Source: Juglans regia (lineage: Eukaryota > Streptophyta > Magnoliopsida > Fagales > Juglandaceae). Taken from it: a DNA stretch of 64,000 nucleotides. Shown one piece after another: positions 36,301 through 47,478 of this stretch. The translations under genes were made by a program, and so were the position numbers. The notes beneath the pieces are model-generated. The model worked only from the letters and a program-made list of their open reading frames with translations, did no database searches and had not been told where the DNA came from. The DNA lies in the NCBI RefSeq assembly GCF_001411555.2, contig NC_049915.1, forward strand, positions 19,439,424 through 19,503,423, in the 5' to 3' direction. Within the stretch, counting starts at the first letter, position 1. Each line of letters starts with the position of its first letter.

Positions 36301-36620
36301 GTTGTTCACCCAGACCAATTGTCCTCCATGCACATAGGTTCTGAATGAAACATGATTTATTGAGGAAAACAACAACACAATTAGTAGAATGAACAAGTTT
36401 ACTAACTGATAAAAGGTTGAACGAAAAATTGGAACACATAGTATATTAGTCAAGGTTAAAGTATCAGAAATTTGACTATGCCTATGTGTGTAACATTGAC
36501 TTTGTGACCATTTGGGAGGGTCACAAAAGTAGATTGAACAGATGAATATGAATTTAAGAAAGAAATAGAACTGACCATGTTGTCAGTTGCACCAGTATCA
36601 ATGATTCAAGGTGCATTAAA
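33313..36620 (-). pseudogene. copia gag-pol remnant
   Basis: The protease motif IIDTGATDNM is present near 36590 but the preceding tryptophan codon is a stop. The GAG-pre-integrase HH...CC region includes IWHHRLGYPSN and CDICHYAKQ. The integrase shows TPQQNRIVEQKHRHLLEVA. The reverse transcriptase carries WVYKIKYKSDGTIERYKTR and QFDVTNAFLHGDLDEEIYM. The active-site YVDD motif reads YVDV, losing the second aspartate. RNase H is split by a frameshift near 33600, with LADFFTKAL at the end. A MITE splits the integrase at 35749-35948. The protein cannot be functional. Confidence 0.88.
35749..35948. mobile_element. MITE inserted in the copia integrase region
   Basis: A 200-base element with the inverted ends GTTTGGATTCG and CGAATCCAAAC and multiple GAGATGAGCTGAGATGAG repeats interrupts the integrase reading. 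On the minus strand the coding sense resumes on both sides (WATWVYMMKT before it, QFNHKVQTI after). It belongs to the same broad family as 30861 and 59853. The target duplication is not clear. Confidence 0.75.
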
Positions 36621-36659
36621 AGATTTATTTTTAACTTTGTTGATAAATGAAGAAAAATG

Positions 36660-39360
36660 TTGAAAATTAAGTCCACAAATGGGAATTGAAGAATTTAATA
36701 TGATAATATTCCCAGTGAACCTAGATCAGACTAGAACCAGATAGATCATCGATCCACCACCATTAATGCTATAGCTAGATCATGAGATGATTGCATGCGT
36801 GTGGGACTCCATGATCTTTACTAGTCCGAGAGTTTTGAATACTTTTGAAGACCATACTTCTTTTGCACATGCTAGCTACACAATATCATGGTCATGGACA
36901 ACGAACATACGTACCACACGGAAAACTATGTGGGGAAAGAAGAAAATATATATTGGTGCATGCATTAAATACTTTTTGGAAGACCCAATTTGAGATTTTG
37001 GTAAACATTTTTTCTAATTTCCAAAAATATTTCACGATCAATATTTTTCAATTGTACGCAGAAACATATAGAAAAACAGAAAGTTGCAAGCAAAAGTTCA
37101 TGTTTGGCACAAAATTATTTTAATCATAAAAAAAAATTTATAAAAATAAACTTACAAACTGACATAACTTGACGCGGTATGTTAGATTATAGAATTACTT
37201 TATTATAAATATATATATATTGCATATTATTATTTATTTATTTTATTTGCAACGTTGCCTTTTATTTTCAATTATCTTAATTTTCATGTAGAAGAACTTG
37301 CACGCTAAATGGTAGGTAAATGTATTTATGATTTTGTCAGCATAATCAATTATCAGCTGATAGAGATGAATTTGAGTGGCCATTGTGCATGATAGCTTAT
37401 CATATTATAAATATGTGGCCTATATCTGTATTTAGTACTTTTAGATCAGCTGAGTCCCTTTCTTGCTCTATTATTTGATTTATATCTACCTTTTCATATT
37501 TCTTCATACCCACTTGTCACTTGCAGAGTTTTCCAATAAATAAATAAATGAAATTTTTTTTTTCAGAGAATAAGGCATAATTAACACTTGTAATCAGGAG
37601 TTTAGGACCACCTCCTCCCCACAACTTAACCTCAAAAAAATAATATTAAATTAAAACATCTATTTAAAAAAAAAAACCAAAAAACGAAAGTGGCACGTAA
37701 TTATTTAAAATAAAAATGATATTTACAGTTTTAAAATATGTAAATCTCGTATAATTTTTTTAAAAAAATAATTTAATTTAAAATTTAAATAAAAAAATTA
37801 TTTTTTTAATAATAAATCTTATTTATTTTTAAAAAAAGTGCGTATAACTTGTACACTTAATATTCCTCGAGAAAGAGAATTATGAGTGTATAGGACAATT
37901 GTTTTCAAGCTTCTCTTACTATAAAGATGTGCCAATTGACAACTTAGATAGAGATAAGTTCAATTATTTCTCGCAAAATATTTAATTTTTCAAATAAATG
38001 TCTTATTCAAATGACAAAGGTGTTATTTTGTGGAGTAAGTCATGCGGTCTAATCATCTAAAAACCAGACACGTATCTAAATATATCGAGACATGTGTATA
38101 GCACGGATTAATGTAGCATGTTTGTTTTTTTTGCTTTTCTTTGGGAGCATGAGCATATCGGTATTATACGGTGGAAAAAGGCGCATCACATCATTCAAAA
38201 CAGTTATCCATTTTTGTATGAAGTGATCAATGTGCGTGACAATATATATATGACTTTCATGGCATTAGGGTATAATCATCATAAATCATGCCTTTCTTGT
38301 TATTTTGTACTATTGTTGTATAGACAATAGATTTATCCGTATTTATTGATTATGACATACTTTAAATAATTTTATATGTTAATAATTAAAAAATAAACTA
38401 CTTATCAAAAAATAATTTAAATGAAAGGTACGTAAAATATACTGGATTTGCAATATAATATGCAATTGAAAATGATAAAATTTTAAAAAAATTATATTCT
38501 CAAATCGGTGTATAAAGCACATATAGTAAAGTGTTTACATAACATAATTTGATTAAAAATATAAAATATAAAATTTGAATGGTACCAATTAAATTTTATT
38601 ATTTAAGTGATATAGAGATGATATGCTTTACTCACTGATTTGATAATAGAATAACTCTAAAATCTAGAATGAAATAACGTTATTTCTCTATCTCTTTCTA
38701 TCTATCTGCCCAACTCAAGTAGAGAAAGCGGGTTTAAAATAGCAGAGTTGAGACTAGAGGAAAAATAAATCTATGTATAAAGCTTATACATACGCATAGA
38801 ATAAGGTCTCGTTTAGTTATACACATAAGATGAGAAATATGTTAATAGTAATAAGATAGTTTGTGAATGATAGTAAAATGGTTTGAGTTAAAATATTTTA
38901 TGGGATTTTTAAAAAGAAGAAAGAAAAAATTAAATTAAAATATTATAAAATTAAAATATTATTTAAGTTCAAAAAATGTATTATTGTTGCGTATGTTCCT
39001 TGTCCACTAGTATAGTTTGGATTCATTAGTGGTGTTGACTGATTTAATTTGTTGGTTTAAAATTGACAAACATCTGATCACGACAGTGGCCCAAATCATG
39101 TGCTTAATTAAATTAATTAATTAATCAGAGTTTATTTGGACTTATTAATTAATAGGCCTAATAATGGTATTAGTCAAAATCAAATCACATTATCTAACTT
39201 ATATTAATTCTTCATCACCTATACATAACAAATTAATATCATATGCTAAACACGGCAAGATTAATTCTAGTGTTTTGAATGGAATCTGCCCCGGCCCTAA
39301 TTAGGTGATATTTTTAGAGGAGTGGTGATAGGTACTGTACACGGGTCACCTTTGTAATTT
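36660..39360. repeat. Duplicated intergenic block D3
   Basis: This is the paralogue of D1 without the tandem duplication, hAT-like element or Helitron, so it holds the pre-insertion state of all three. It starts GGGAATTGAAGAATTTAATA right at the copia junction. No gene is seen; the small frames at 36787-37123 and 38118-38330 also exist in altered form in D1 and are not conserved as proteins. Confidence 0.8.
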
Positions 39361-39399
39361 TGATCAAATTACTGTTTATAAGTGTGTCTTATAGTTAGA

Positions 39400-40041
39400 A
39401 TATTTGAAGAGAAATCATGTTTTAGTGATTAGATATTTCATAAAAGTCATAAGCTGATATGATTTGATATGATACGTTAAATTTTAAAATTATTTTTATT
39501 GTAAAGTAGATCTAATTAACGTATCACATGAATTAGTCAGTTTGTGACTTTATTTTTTAAAATTTTTTTATGCTGTTGTATTTGTCTCATTTAAATAATC
39601 AAATTTTCGGATTAATAGCTATATGTATGTAAAATTGGGAATATGGATCTAGCTAGCTTATTCATGTGATTAAACAAAAAAAATTATATGCTGAGCGGAA
39701 ATCAAGACAAAAAATGAAGTGTCGGTAAGGCTATGAACATTCAATCAATCATTGCTTTAAAAATATGAAACATATAAAAACAGCACGTACGTTCACTTCT
39801 GCATTCTATTTGCGAGATGATCATGTGATCTCTTGATTGATATGTATGTATATATATAACCGTACCCTACTACTACTGTCTCTGATCAAAGAACAAATTT
39901 TCTTAATTAAGTTGTGATATTTTATTAATTAATTCCCCACAGAAGTCAGAAAGCACCATATAATTGCATTAATCATATTCTTTCAAATAATGTACAATAT
40001 AATGTGTTACCTGAGGATCCCATGGATAGGACTGCGCACTT
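39400..40041. repeat. D-type block paralogous to 31565-32284
   Basis: Shared segments include TTAGATATTTCATAAAAGTC, GGATCTAGCTAGCTTATTCA and CTTCATCCGGCAATTTT. No coding sequence is seen. Confidence 0.7.
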
Positions 40042-40055
40042 CATCCGGCAATTTT

Positions 40056-40325
40056 TTTTTTTTTATAAAACGGATGTTACCCTTCATTAAGAGAGGACTT
40101 ACAAAGTTGACTTGAAAAACAAGCAAATTACAATCATTAGTATATTCTCAGTACACTTTCGTGACTGATATAGTCTAGTCTAGACAGTAAATCTCTAAAG
40201 ACTTAGATCTTAGAGAAAATATCACCTCTGTCGTTACAAAGCTCCATATCCCGACTAAGCAGGATAGAGTATACCAAATCCCGCCAAACCCCGTCAACGC
40301 GGAGGGGGGACTTGTACTACTACTC
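40056..40325 (-). mobile_element. 5'-truncated LINE-type 3' end
   Basis: A 270-base insert is flanked by the 14-base duplication CATCCGGCAATTTT (40042-40055 and 40326-40339). The paralogous site near 32268 is uninterrupted. The plus-strand insert begins with a T-run, so the minus-strand copy ends in a poly(A) tail after CCGTTTTATA. A long target duplication with a poly(A) end is the mark of target-primed reverse transcription. Length and lack of a coding frame suggest a severely truncated LINE 3' end; a SINE is the alternative. Confidence 0.8.
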
Positions 40326-41081
40326 CATCCGGCAATTTTCGAGACCATAAATAACGCCACATGAACATGTTCATGTGTGGGTACACGACATTAATTAATT
40401 CATGTATACTATCCTCGATGCCGTTTGCTCCAATAATGCTTGTTTTTTAGGCTCATCCTTTTATTTGCTTTTAATTTAAAAAAGAACTACTAAAAATCAA
40501 CGGATTTTATGCATGGAATAAAACATTCAGCTTCGTAGCAAATAAGTAAATAAATCAATAAATAAAGAGTACCTCTAAATATGTTAATAATAAGTTGTTT
40601 GAAATCCCAATTATAAAACCTATTTTTCATTTTAAGATTTTCTATTATCAAGTCGAAATATATAGAGCACGTCATCTATATCATTTGAATTTATAAAATT
40701 TAATTTATAAGATTCAAATTTTAAAATATCTATTACAAATTAGATTATACAACACAAAATTATAAACACTTTACTAATAAATATATTATCTACACCAGTT
40801 TTTGTTTTTTTTTTGGGTTGTGTTTCTCCTTTTTTATCATTTTCAGCATGCACATGTGAGCGTGACAAGCTGCGCATGCATGTTGCCTTATTGAACAGAG
40901 GACGAGGACACAAACAAAAACATCAATCTGATGGGATCTTTGTTTGCGTTCGCATCATTTCAAAGATTTTTGAAGATGCATGATTCTGGTGTCAGGGTGT
41001 GAGAATATTGGCATGCACCCATGTGAAATCGCTGCATCCATCTCTTGGCCGTTCCCGTTCCTTCAAAAGATCGAATTGTAA

Positions 41082-41598
41082 GAGTATTGTCACTAATTTA
41101 TGCATCTTCATATTTACATAATATATTTTTAAATTATTCTATATTAGATTATATATTTTTAAGATTTTGTATAGTTATAAATAATATTTTTTTAAATCTA
41201 AAAAAATACTAATATTCACTCTCTCTCTCATACCCATTAAAATTAATTTTGTGGAACTTGTATTAAATTGATTTTAATATATGAAATTTGTATTAAGTTG
41301 ATGATACAAAATATTTTTTTAATACATATTAATATTTATTGATAAAATTGATCATTTTGATATATAAAATTAGTAATATTTAAATATATGGAATTTGTAT
41401 TTTTGAACACATGGTGCTAATTGTAAAATATATAAAAATAATAATCATAAGAAAACAATAAAAAAATAATAATAGTTTATTATTATTTAGTTCAAATGTG
41501 CATAATCCAATATGAGAGTTTTTCTTGATATGCAAAATCAATCTTCAAAAGATGTGATTTTGAAAATGTATATAGAGATCAAACCAATGCTAATGCTC
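41082..41598. mobile_element. Tourist-like element, GAGCATTAGCATTGG ends
   Basis: The element starts GAGTATTGTCACTAATTTAT and ends CCAATGCTAATGCTC, flanked by TAA on both sides (41079-41081 and 41599-41601). E1 (near 22770) and E2 (near 32800) keep the empty ATTGTAAAGATCATT site. The body is AT-rich and non-coding. The GAGCATT-type ends and TAA duplication fit PIF/Harbinger. Confidence 0.82.
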
Positions 41599-41844
41599 TA
41601 AAGATTGGATTCATTGCATTAATTAATTGAAGGCCATATTTGCCTTCAAATTGTCATGCTTAGTCTACTTATATTCTCTCAAATTATATCGAATTAAACA
41701 GTTTAATGCAGAGAAAAATAGATATGACATTAAATAACCATGCGATATTCATATTGCTTAAATATTCTACCTATATAAACATTAATATTATAAGTTGTAA
41801 GACTCACATGGTATGTCGCTTATTATTTCTCTCTATAATTAGAG

Positions 41845-42080
41845 AGAAATTCTTTAACCACAAAAAAATCTCATAAAAATAAATTGACAAATTGATATAA
41901 CTTCATATGATACGTCGTTAGATTTATTTTACAATAAAAATAGTTTTATAATGTAATGTAACACATTAAACCACGTGAATTTATATATTTACTTTTATTG
42001 TAAAGTGTATTTAACGTATTATATGAAATTATGTCAATTTATAAGTTTACTTTTATATAATCTCTTTACTATTAAAACAT
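41845..42080. mobile_element. Palindromic MITE, family B
   Basis: The stretch folds on itself: AAATCTCATAAAAATAAATT and AAATTGATATAACTTCATAT at one end are answered by ATATGAAATTATGTCAATTT and AAGTTTACTTTTATATAATC at the other. E1 has the same insertion near 23040-23260, so it predates the duplication. Further family members lie near 14520-14690, 58495-58660 and 60309-60460. Confidence 0.65.
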
Positions 42081-42399
42081 TTCTCATAATGATAATTATT
42101 ACATGATCATCCAATTCAATTAGGAGCATCTCTCTATTGATTTTCCACGAGCTGTTTGCATGCTGTGTCAAATTTGCTCACGCCTTCTCATTGTATCCAA
42201 TTCTAATGGAGAAAGACAAAACAACAATGATCATTCTATAAAATAAAAATAAAAAATAAAAAAAACCAATGATCTCGCGAAATAAATTCTACACGCATAT
42301 ACAGCAGATCTCTGGTGCTATTTTCTCTTCTATTTTTGTTCTCTCAACAAAGAGAATCACTACCATTAATCATATATACTGAGATCCTATACTATAAAA

Positions 42400-42600
42400 T
42401 AAAAGATTTTTTTGTGACGATTTAACAATTAGGACAGTTCTCAAACAGTCATAGAAAAATATTTTCTATGACGGTTTCATAAATCATAATTAAACATAGT
42501 TGATAAATTTTATTACGTTCGAATGTGTATATATATTCACGTTCAAACGGATCCTAGACATTCGAACGTGAAAGTTATTTACGAGACATGCATGCATATA
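42400..42600. mobile_element. CACTA-like fragment with TTCGAACG-type repeats
   Basis: The stretch has TTTTTTGTGACGATTTAACA, TTCTATGACGGTTTCATAAA, and scattered CGTTCGAATG, CGTTCAAACG and CATTCGAACGTG motifs. These resemble the subterminal repeats of the better preserved CACTA-like sequence at 56488-56990. No complete ends are visible. Confidence 0.35.
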
Positions 42601-42850
42601 TAAATAATATGAATAAATATTGCTCTTCCCTATCCATACATTTATAATGACAATCAACATGATATGTACAAGACAACGTCCCAGTACCCACTTGTTGTGA
42701 TGGATCAGCTTTTTGAGATAATTATTGGTTCAATGGTGGCCCATTCGTGATAAACCAACATGAAGATTAATGTTTGATAGCCTGAAATCACGAGCATTCT
42801 TTTTTAAAAAAATAAAATATATTATTAAAAAATAATTTTTTTATATAAAT

Positions 42851-42884
<34 letters not shown>

Positions 42885-43404
42885 AAAGAGTGTATGAATC
42901 TATGATACTTATATACGCTAAGATCATAAATATTATTTGCCTTTAGAGAATAAGCATAAAATCAATGCGTCATACTAATTACTATATATATACCATTAGA
43001 CCATCTCGATATATTACTATATATATACACTATACGTTGATCTCAATAAGCCATTATTGAGACCAACAACGTAAACATAGTATAACAAGACATAATGCAT
43101 GTAGAGACCAAAGAGGAAGAACAACAAAGACAGTCAGTATATATGTAAGCATTTATATATATATATATATGTATGTATAAGGAGAAGAAATTTATAAACG
43201 CAGATAAGTTTGACTAGTGAGATGAGAATTTTTTATTTTAGATAAAAATTTAAAATATGATTTTTTAATATTAATATTATTTAAAAATTTAAAAAAATTA
43301 AATTATTTATTATATTTTATATAAAAATTTTAAAAAAATTATAATAATAAAACCAAAATTTTATATCTCATCTACTTTTCAAACCCTGTCAGGGCCATCA
43401 GGCT

Positions 43405-43599
43405 TGCTTGGAAGACATACCCAAGTTGGAGGATGAGCTAATTAAAGTGGGGCCTGAAGCCGAAGGAAACACCAGACAGTACAGTTCTGTAGCCAACCTC
43501 CACAAGAAAAAACCGGTCACGGCCACACGTTTATTTCTGTCTGGTTTCCTTTTTTTAATTCTCCTTTTTATTATTATTTTTGAATTAATTAAACGTTAA
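43405..43599 (+). other. Unidentified short coding-like island
   Basis: A 195-base stretch is clearly richer in G and C than its surroundings. One frame reads from LEDIPKLEDELIKVGPEAEG to KKKPVTATRLF and then runs into an AT-rich hydrophobic tail ending in a stop. I do not recognise the protein. It looks like a gene fragment rather than a whole gene: there is no convincing start, and the flanks are a MITE body (43205-43380) on one side and AT-rich DNA on the other. Confidence 0.25.
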
Positions 43600-45191
43600 A
43601 GATAAGATATTGTAATGAATAATATATCTACAGTATTAAGATGTATAAATCTTATATTTTTTTTTTATAAAAAAGTAAAGTCTACTTATTATAAGAAAAA
43701 TAAATATTTATGATAAAAATGACTATTTATAATGATAATAGACTAATCTTAATAGAAAATAATTATTTTATAAAGACATAATTGATAATAAATAAATAGT
43801 TTTTTTAATGATTATTAAAAAAAATTATTATTTTTTAAAAGGAATTCAAATCTCATTTCTATATTGTAATAATAAAATTAGAGACGTACTTAAGTGCACA
43901 TTTCAATTTAGATTACAATATTAATGAATGCACCGTATATACCCTTTCAAGGACCCGAAGAAAAACAATGGATTGTCAAATTTGTCCGCAAGTGGCCGCC
44001 GAAAACGAGGTAGGCTGGCAGACTTGCTCCTGGAGTCGTGGACCCGTGGTGCTAGCTAGCTGCTCGCTCACTGGCTGATATTGCGGTATTGCCTGACATC
44101 ATAATTTTCCTCCCACTTGCTGGATGCTGCTTCTTCAACAACAGTAAGATAGAAAGCCACCTCCCCCGTCAGATGTGGTCCAGACTCCATCTCGCTCCAT
44201 CCTTATCCCTTCATGAACTTCACGCCTCGTCAGGCATGCATGCATGCATCGTTGTACGAGTCTTAGCCCTGTTTGTAATTTGAATTGAATAATTATTCAA
44301 TCTAATTTTAAATTAAATTTAATATTTAAATATTTAATTTTTAAATTATTTAAATTCATAATTTTTATATATAAAATTTATAATTTTTTTTAATTCAATA
44401 TATTTTTATATACGAGATCACGACCTTTTTTAACTTCTTATAAATATATATAAATTCATCTTAAATATATTTTATAAAATTTATTTTACCATCTCAAGTC
44501 ATTATTATTTATAAAAAAATTTAATTCATCTTAATTTAATTTAACTCAACATAACATCCAAATAGCCCATCTACAACTCCTCTTGACCAGGATCATCCTG
44601 ACAATCCATTTCAACTTTCAACTTTCTTCTTCGAATTCGGTTAAAAAGTGCATCCAAAGTGTCCATCAATTGAACTCTAACAGCCTCTTCTTTTATATAT
44701 GTATTTAGAATAATATTACATACAATCATAAAATACGTAAGTGTCGTATAATCGTTTTAAAAAAAAATAAAATTTAATATTAAAAAATTATTATTTTTCA
44801 TATAAATTTCATATTTATTTACTTTTTTTTAAATAATTATACAATACTTATACACTCACAATTATAAATATTATTTCTCATATATTTATACAGTATGCAG
44901 CCATACGACTGCATGCAACCCCCCATCTCTCATAGCTCCAAGCTTAGTCCTCTGTCAAAGAACAGGAAATAATTTATTTTTTGAACTTTTTTCTATCACA
45001 TGCGACAAAGATGGATGGATATTTTTCATGAACAGAAGGACTTGGTCCAATTGTGGCCACCAAATTAGCGGTTCCTCGTATACCTTTATTCTACACGGCC
45101 AATAGTCATCCTCGTGTTTTATTCTTCTTTCTTTCTTTTCTTTCTTTCTTTCTTTCTCTTTTTTATTTTAAATAAAAAAAAATATCATCAG
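43600..45191. other. AT-rich spacer with MITE copies
   Basis: The stretch holds AT-rich DNA, a MITE with TTGTAATTTGAATTGAATAA and AACATCCAAATAGCCC ends (44273-44575), a family C MITE (44705-44885) and a CTTT run near 45127-45165. A GC-richer part at 43970-44270 has no clear gene. Confidence 0.45.
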
Positions 45192-46011
45192 CATAATAAG
45201 TAATTCTATTGACAAATATATAGGTGCCAAAAATACATTATCCATATTATTGAATTTATTTGATATTTATAAAATTTAAAAATTATGCTATATCAGTGAT
45301 CATTTGCAATATATACTATATACTCCATACCGACTTATAAATAGAGTTTTTTTTATATAATAATGTTGAATTCAAATGTTTAGTACTTAATTTAATAAAA
45401 ACAAAATTAAAGCTGCATGCACGACACGTCTCTTTTGAAACATATTTTTTTCATGTCTTTCTTATCTGCTTGATTAATATTTCTTGAACCACATGCGGTT
45501 TTCTATTGTTTATGCGGCGGTGTGAGATTTTAGATAATGAAAGTATTTTATTATAATTTTTTTAAATTTTTATATAAAATATAATAAATAATTTAATTTT
45601 TTAAATTATAAAAAAATAATAATATTAAAAAATAATATTTTATTTAACTTTTATCTCAAATTATACCCGTTACCAAACCGACCCTGAATGTAGTCTCCCA
45701 TGGTGCAAGAGTCTGACTTCGCAAGCATATATCTGTGTCGACGCGTTACCGCAGCCAGCTCTTTCGACTAATGGTAGTCTTTTTTATTAGTTCTTTAGAA
45801 TAACCAGAAACTTTAATAATTCCGTAAAATACAGAAGAGATTGTAAAAGTACTGATGGTATTATATTCTGAGTAATATTAGATCATATAGACCCTAGTAA
45901 TGTGAGTATTAGATTTGTCTATTTAAAAAAAAAAAAAAAGTGCACGAGATTTAAGAAATTGTATTTAGTATTATTCTACTATTTTTATTGGAATGGAAAA
46001 ATTTGCAATAT

Positions 46012-46298
46012 GTACAGAAAAAATTCAAAAAATTAAAAGTAAAATCGTAATGAAAAATTATAATTATATTTATTGCTTTTTGGGATTTTTTGTGCCTTAC
46101 TATTAAAGACCTTACACACGTCTTCTTGGTGAACCATGTTCTCTTATATTTTTAGTTTTAGTTTTTTCAAATTTAAAGATTTTTTATCTTAAAAAAATCA
46201 TCTAATTTTAGTAGATCCGACCAATTAGCAAAAAATCCCAATAAAATAGTCACAAAATATTATAAATTCAAGTACATCTCATTATTTTCATAACAATA
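46012..46298 (-). repeat. Inverted segment inside U3
   Basis: The plus strand reads as the reverse complement of U1 1447-1730 and U2 about 25020-25305: CCTTACTATTAAAGACCTTA here against TAAGGTCTTTAATAGTAAGG there, and CCGACCAATTAGCAAAAAAT against ATTTTTTGCTAATTGGTCGG-type sequence. The following 46305-46560 carries a MITE and then the reverse complement of U1 1365-1440, so the whole inversion is about 550 bases with a MITE inside. Confidence 0.85.
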
Positions 46299-46660
46299 TT
46301 TTTTTAGATGATGAGATTATTTTAGATGAATTGAATAAAATATTATTTTTTAATATTATTATTATTTTATAAAATAAAATTTTAAATTATTTATTATATT
46401 TTATGTAAAAATTTAAAAAAATTATAATAATACAATGAATTATTTCTATATCTAATTATTACCTAAATCGATTTTCTTTTTAAATATATTTTCAATGAAT
46501 CTCAAATCTTTGACATCTATAAAATTGAGCTTTCTGATTGATTTTTTATTATAGTTTAAAATTATTTCATTATCTTTATCTTTTTCTATTCAAGTTTAAC
46601 AACCTATAGCCCCACCAACTGGCCAAATACAAATTCACCGGGCCCCACAGCGTGATTATA

Positions 46661-46670
46661 ACACGTGGCA
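46661..46670 (+). promoter_or_regulatory. G-box/ABRE-like site, U3
   Basis: ACACGTGGCA lies about 810 bases upstream of the CIPK6-like start codon, preceded by GGGCCCCAC. It is the third identical copy in the window and the one most likely to matter for a stress-signalling kinase. Confidence 0.45.
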
Positions 46671-47087
46671 TGTGCCCACGACCATACAAAGTAAATGGCC
46701 CCATTCCTTTTAGTGCTCTAGCTAGTTAATTGAAATTACAAATAGGACTCATTTGTTACAAGCCGTCGGATCAGAGGTCGGTCAATGAATCAAAATGATG
46801 GTAGGACCGTCGGATTAGAAGTACATGGAAAAAAAAACTCTGGGACCACAAGAATTCACACCAAAAAATTAGGACCCACCAGAATTATTAAGAAACTGAC
46901 TACTGATATTTGCAAATTTGCCATTGAGGACAAAAGTAAGGGTCCCAGCCTTTCAATTATTTTCCTCGCATGCAACCGCTCGATTCTGACACGTACTCAC
47001 GAGAACTGAGCTTGTCACCGTCAGATGAGAGTTTCTTGGAAACATAACCTGCAGGGTGTAATGGTAATTTGGGTTAGGGTAAACTAG

Positions 47088-47478
47088 TATATAGCGGAAA
47101 GAATTGCATCGAAGAAGAGAAGAGTGAGAATCAACTTCTGCGGCTCTGAGAAATCCTTCAAACCCTTTTTGGATTTTCAGGTTTTTAGAATCGCGGAGTG
47201 GGGAACAGTAGGGAATGCAGAGAGATGCTAGGAGCTTTGTTGGCAAAGCCTGAGTTTAGTTTGCGAGGCAAGCGGTGCATCGGCGGCACAACTTGCCACC
47301 GGAAGCACGTGGAAGACGGGTGATCGTCTGGTCTTCGTCTTCATCTTCTTCTCCGAAGTTTTCTTCTATTTATTGTAAAGCAGGAATCTTGGGGGAGTCC
47401 TCTGTAAATTTACGTACCCAAGTTTGAGAATTTATTAGTTGTTATTGTAATTCTTTTTTCAAGTGTAAGCTACCAGAA
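47088..47478 (+). promoter_or_regulatory. Core promoter and leader of the CIPK6-like gene
   Basis: A TATATAG box lies at 47088-47094, suggesting transcription from about 47120. The remaining leader of roughly 350 bases is GC-richer than the surrounding DNA, has pyrimidine-rich stretches (CTTCGTCTTCATCTTCTTCT near 47334) and no intron that I can see. The ATG at 47479 sits in the context CAGAAATGGCT. Confidence 0.5.

Larger units (their letters stand above)
33049..36657 (-). mobile_element. Truncated Ty1/copia retrotransposon
   Basis: Read on the minus strand from high to low coordinates, the element shows the gag C-terminus and protease (near 36575-36640), GAG-pre-integrase zinc-binding region (near 36000-36200), integrase core (35343-35681 and further), integrase C-terminus (about 35139-35336), reverse transcriptase/RNase H (33313-34925), a polypurine tract and one LTR. 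This pol order (integrase before reverse transcriptase) is that of Ty1/copia. The 5' LTR and most of gag are missing: the high-coordinate end passes directly into D3 at about 36658. It is inactive. Confidence 0.9.
40520..42390. repeat. Duplicated intergenic block E3
   Basis: E3 matches E1 through to GGTGCTATTTTCTCTTCTAT near 42315 and AACAAAGAGAATCACTACCA. It is longer because of a Tourist-like element at 41082-41598. No gene is seen. Confidence 0.8.
45192..46911. repeat. Upstream module, copy U3, in front of the CIPK6-like gene
   Basis: U3 aligns with U1 and U2 from TAATTCTATTGACAAATATA to ACTGACTACTGATAT, where homology to U2 stops abruptly. Here the module is followed by the CIPK6-like 5' region rather than a GH18 exon. 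It contains an internal inversion (46012-46298). No gene is seen within it. Confidence 0.85.
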
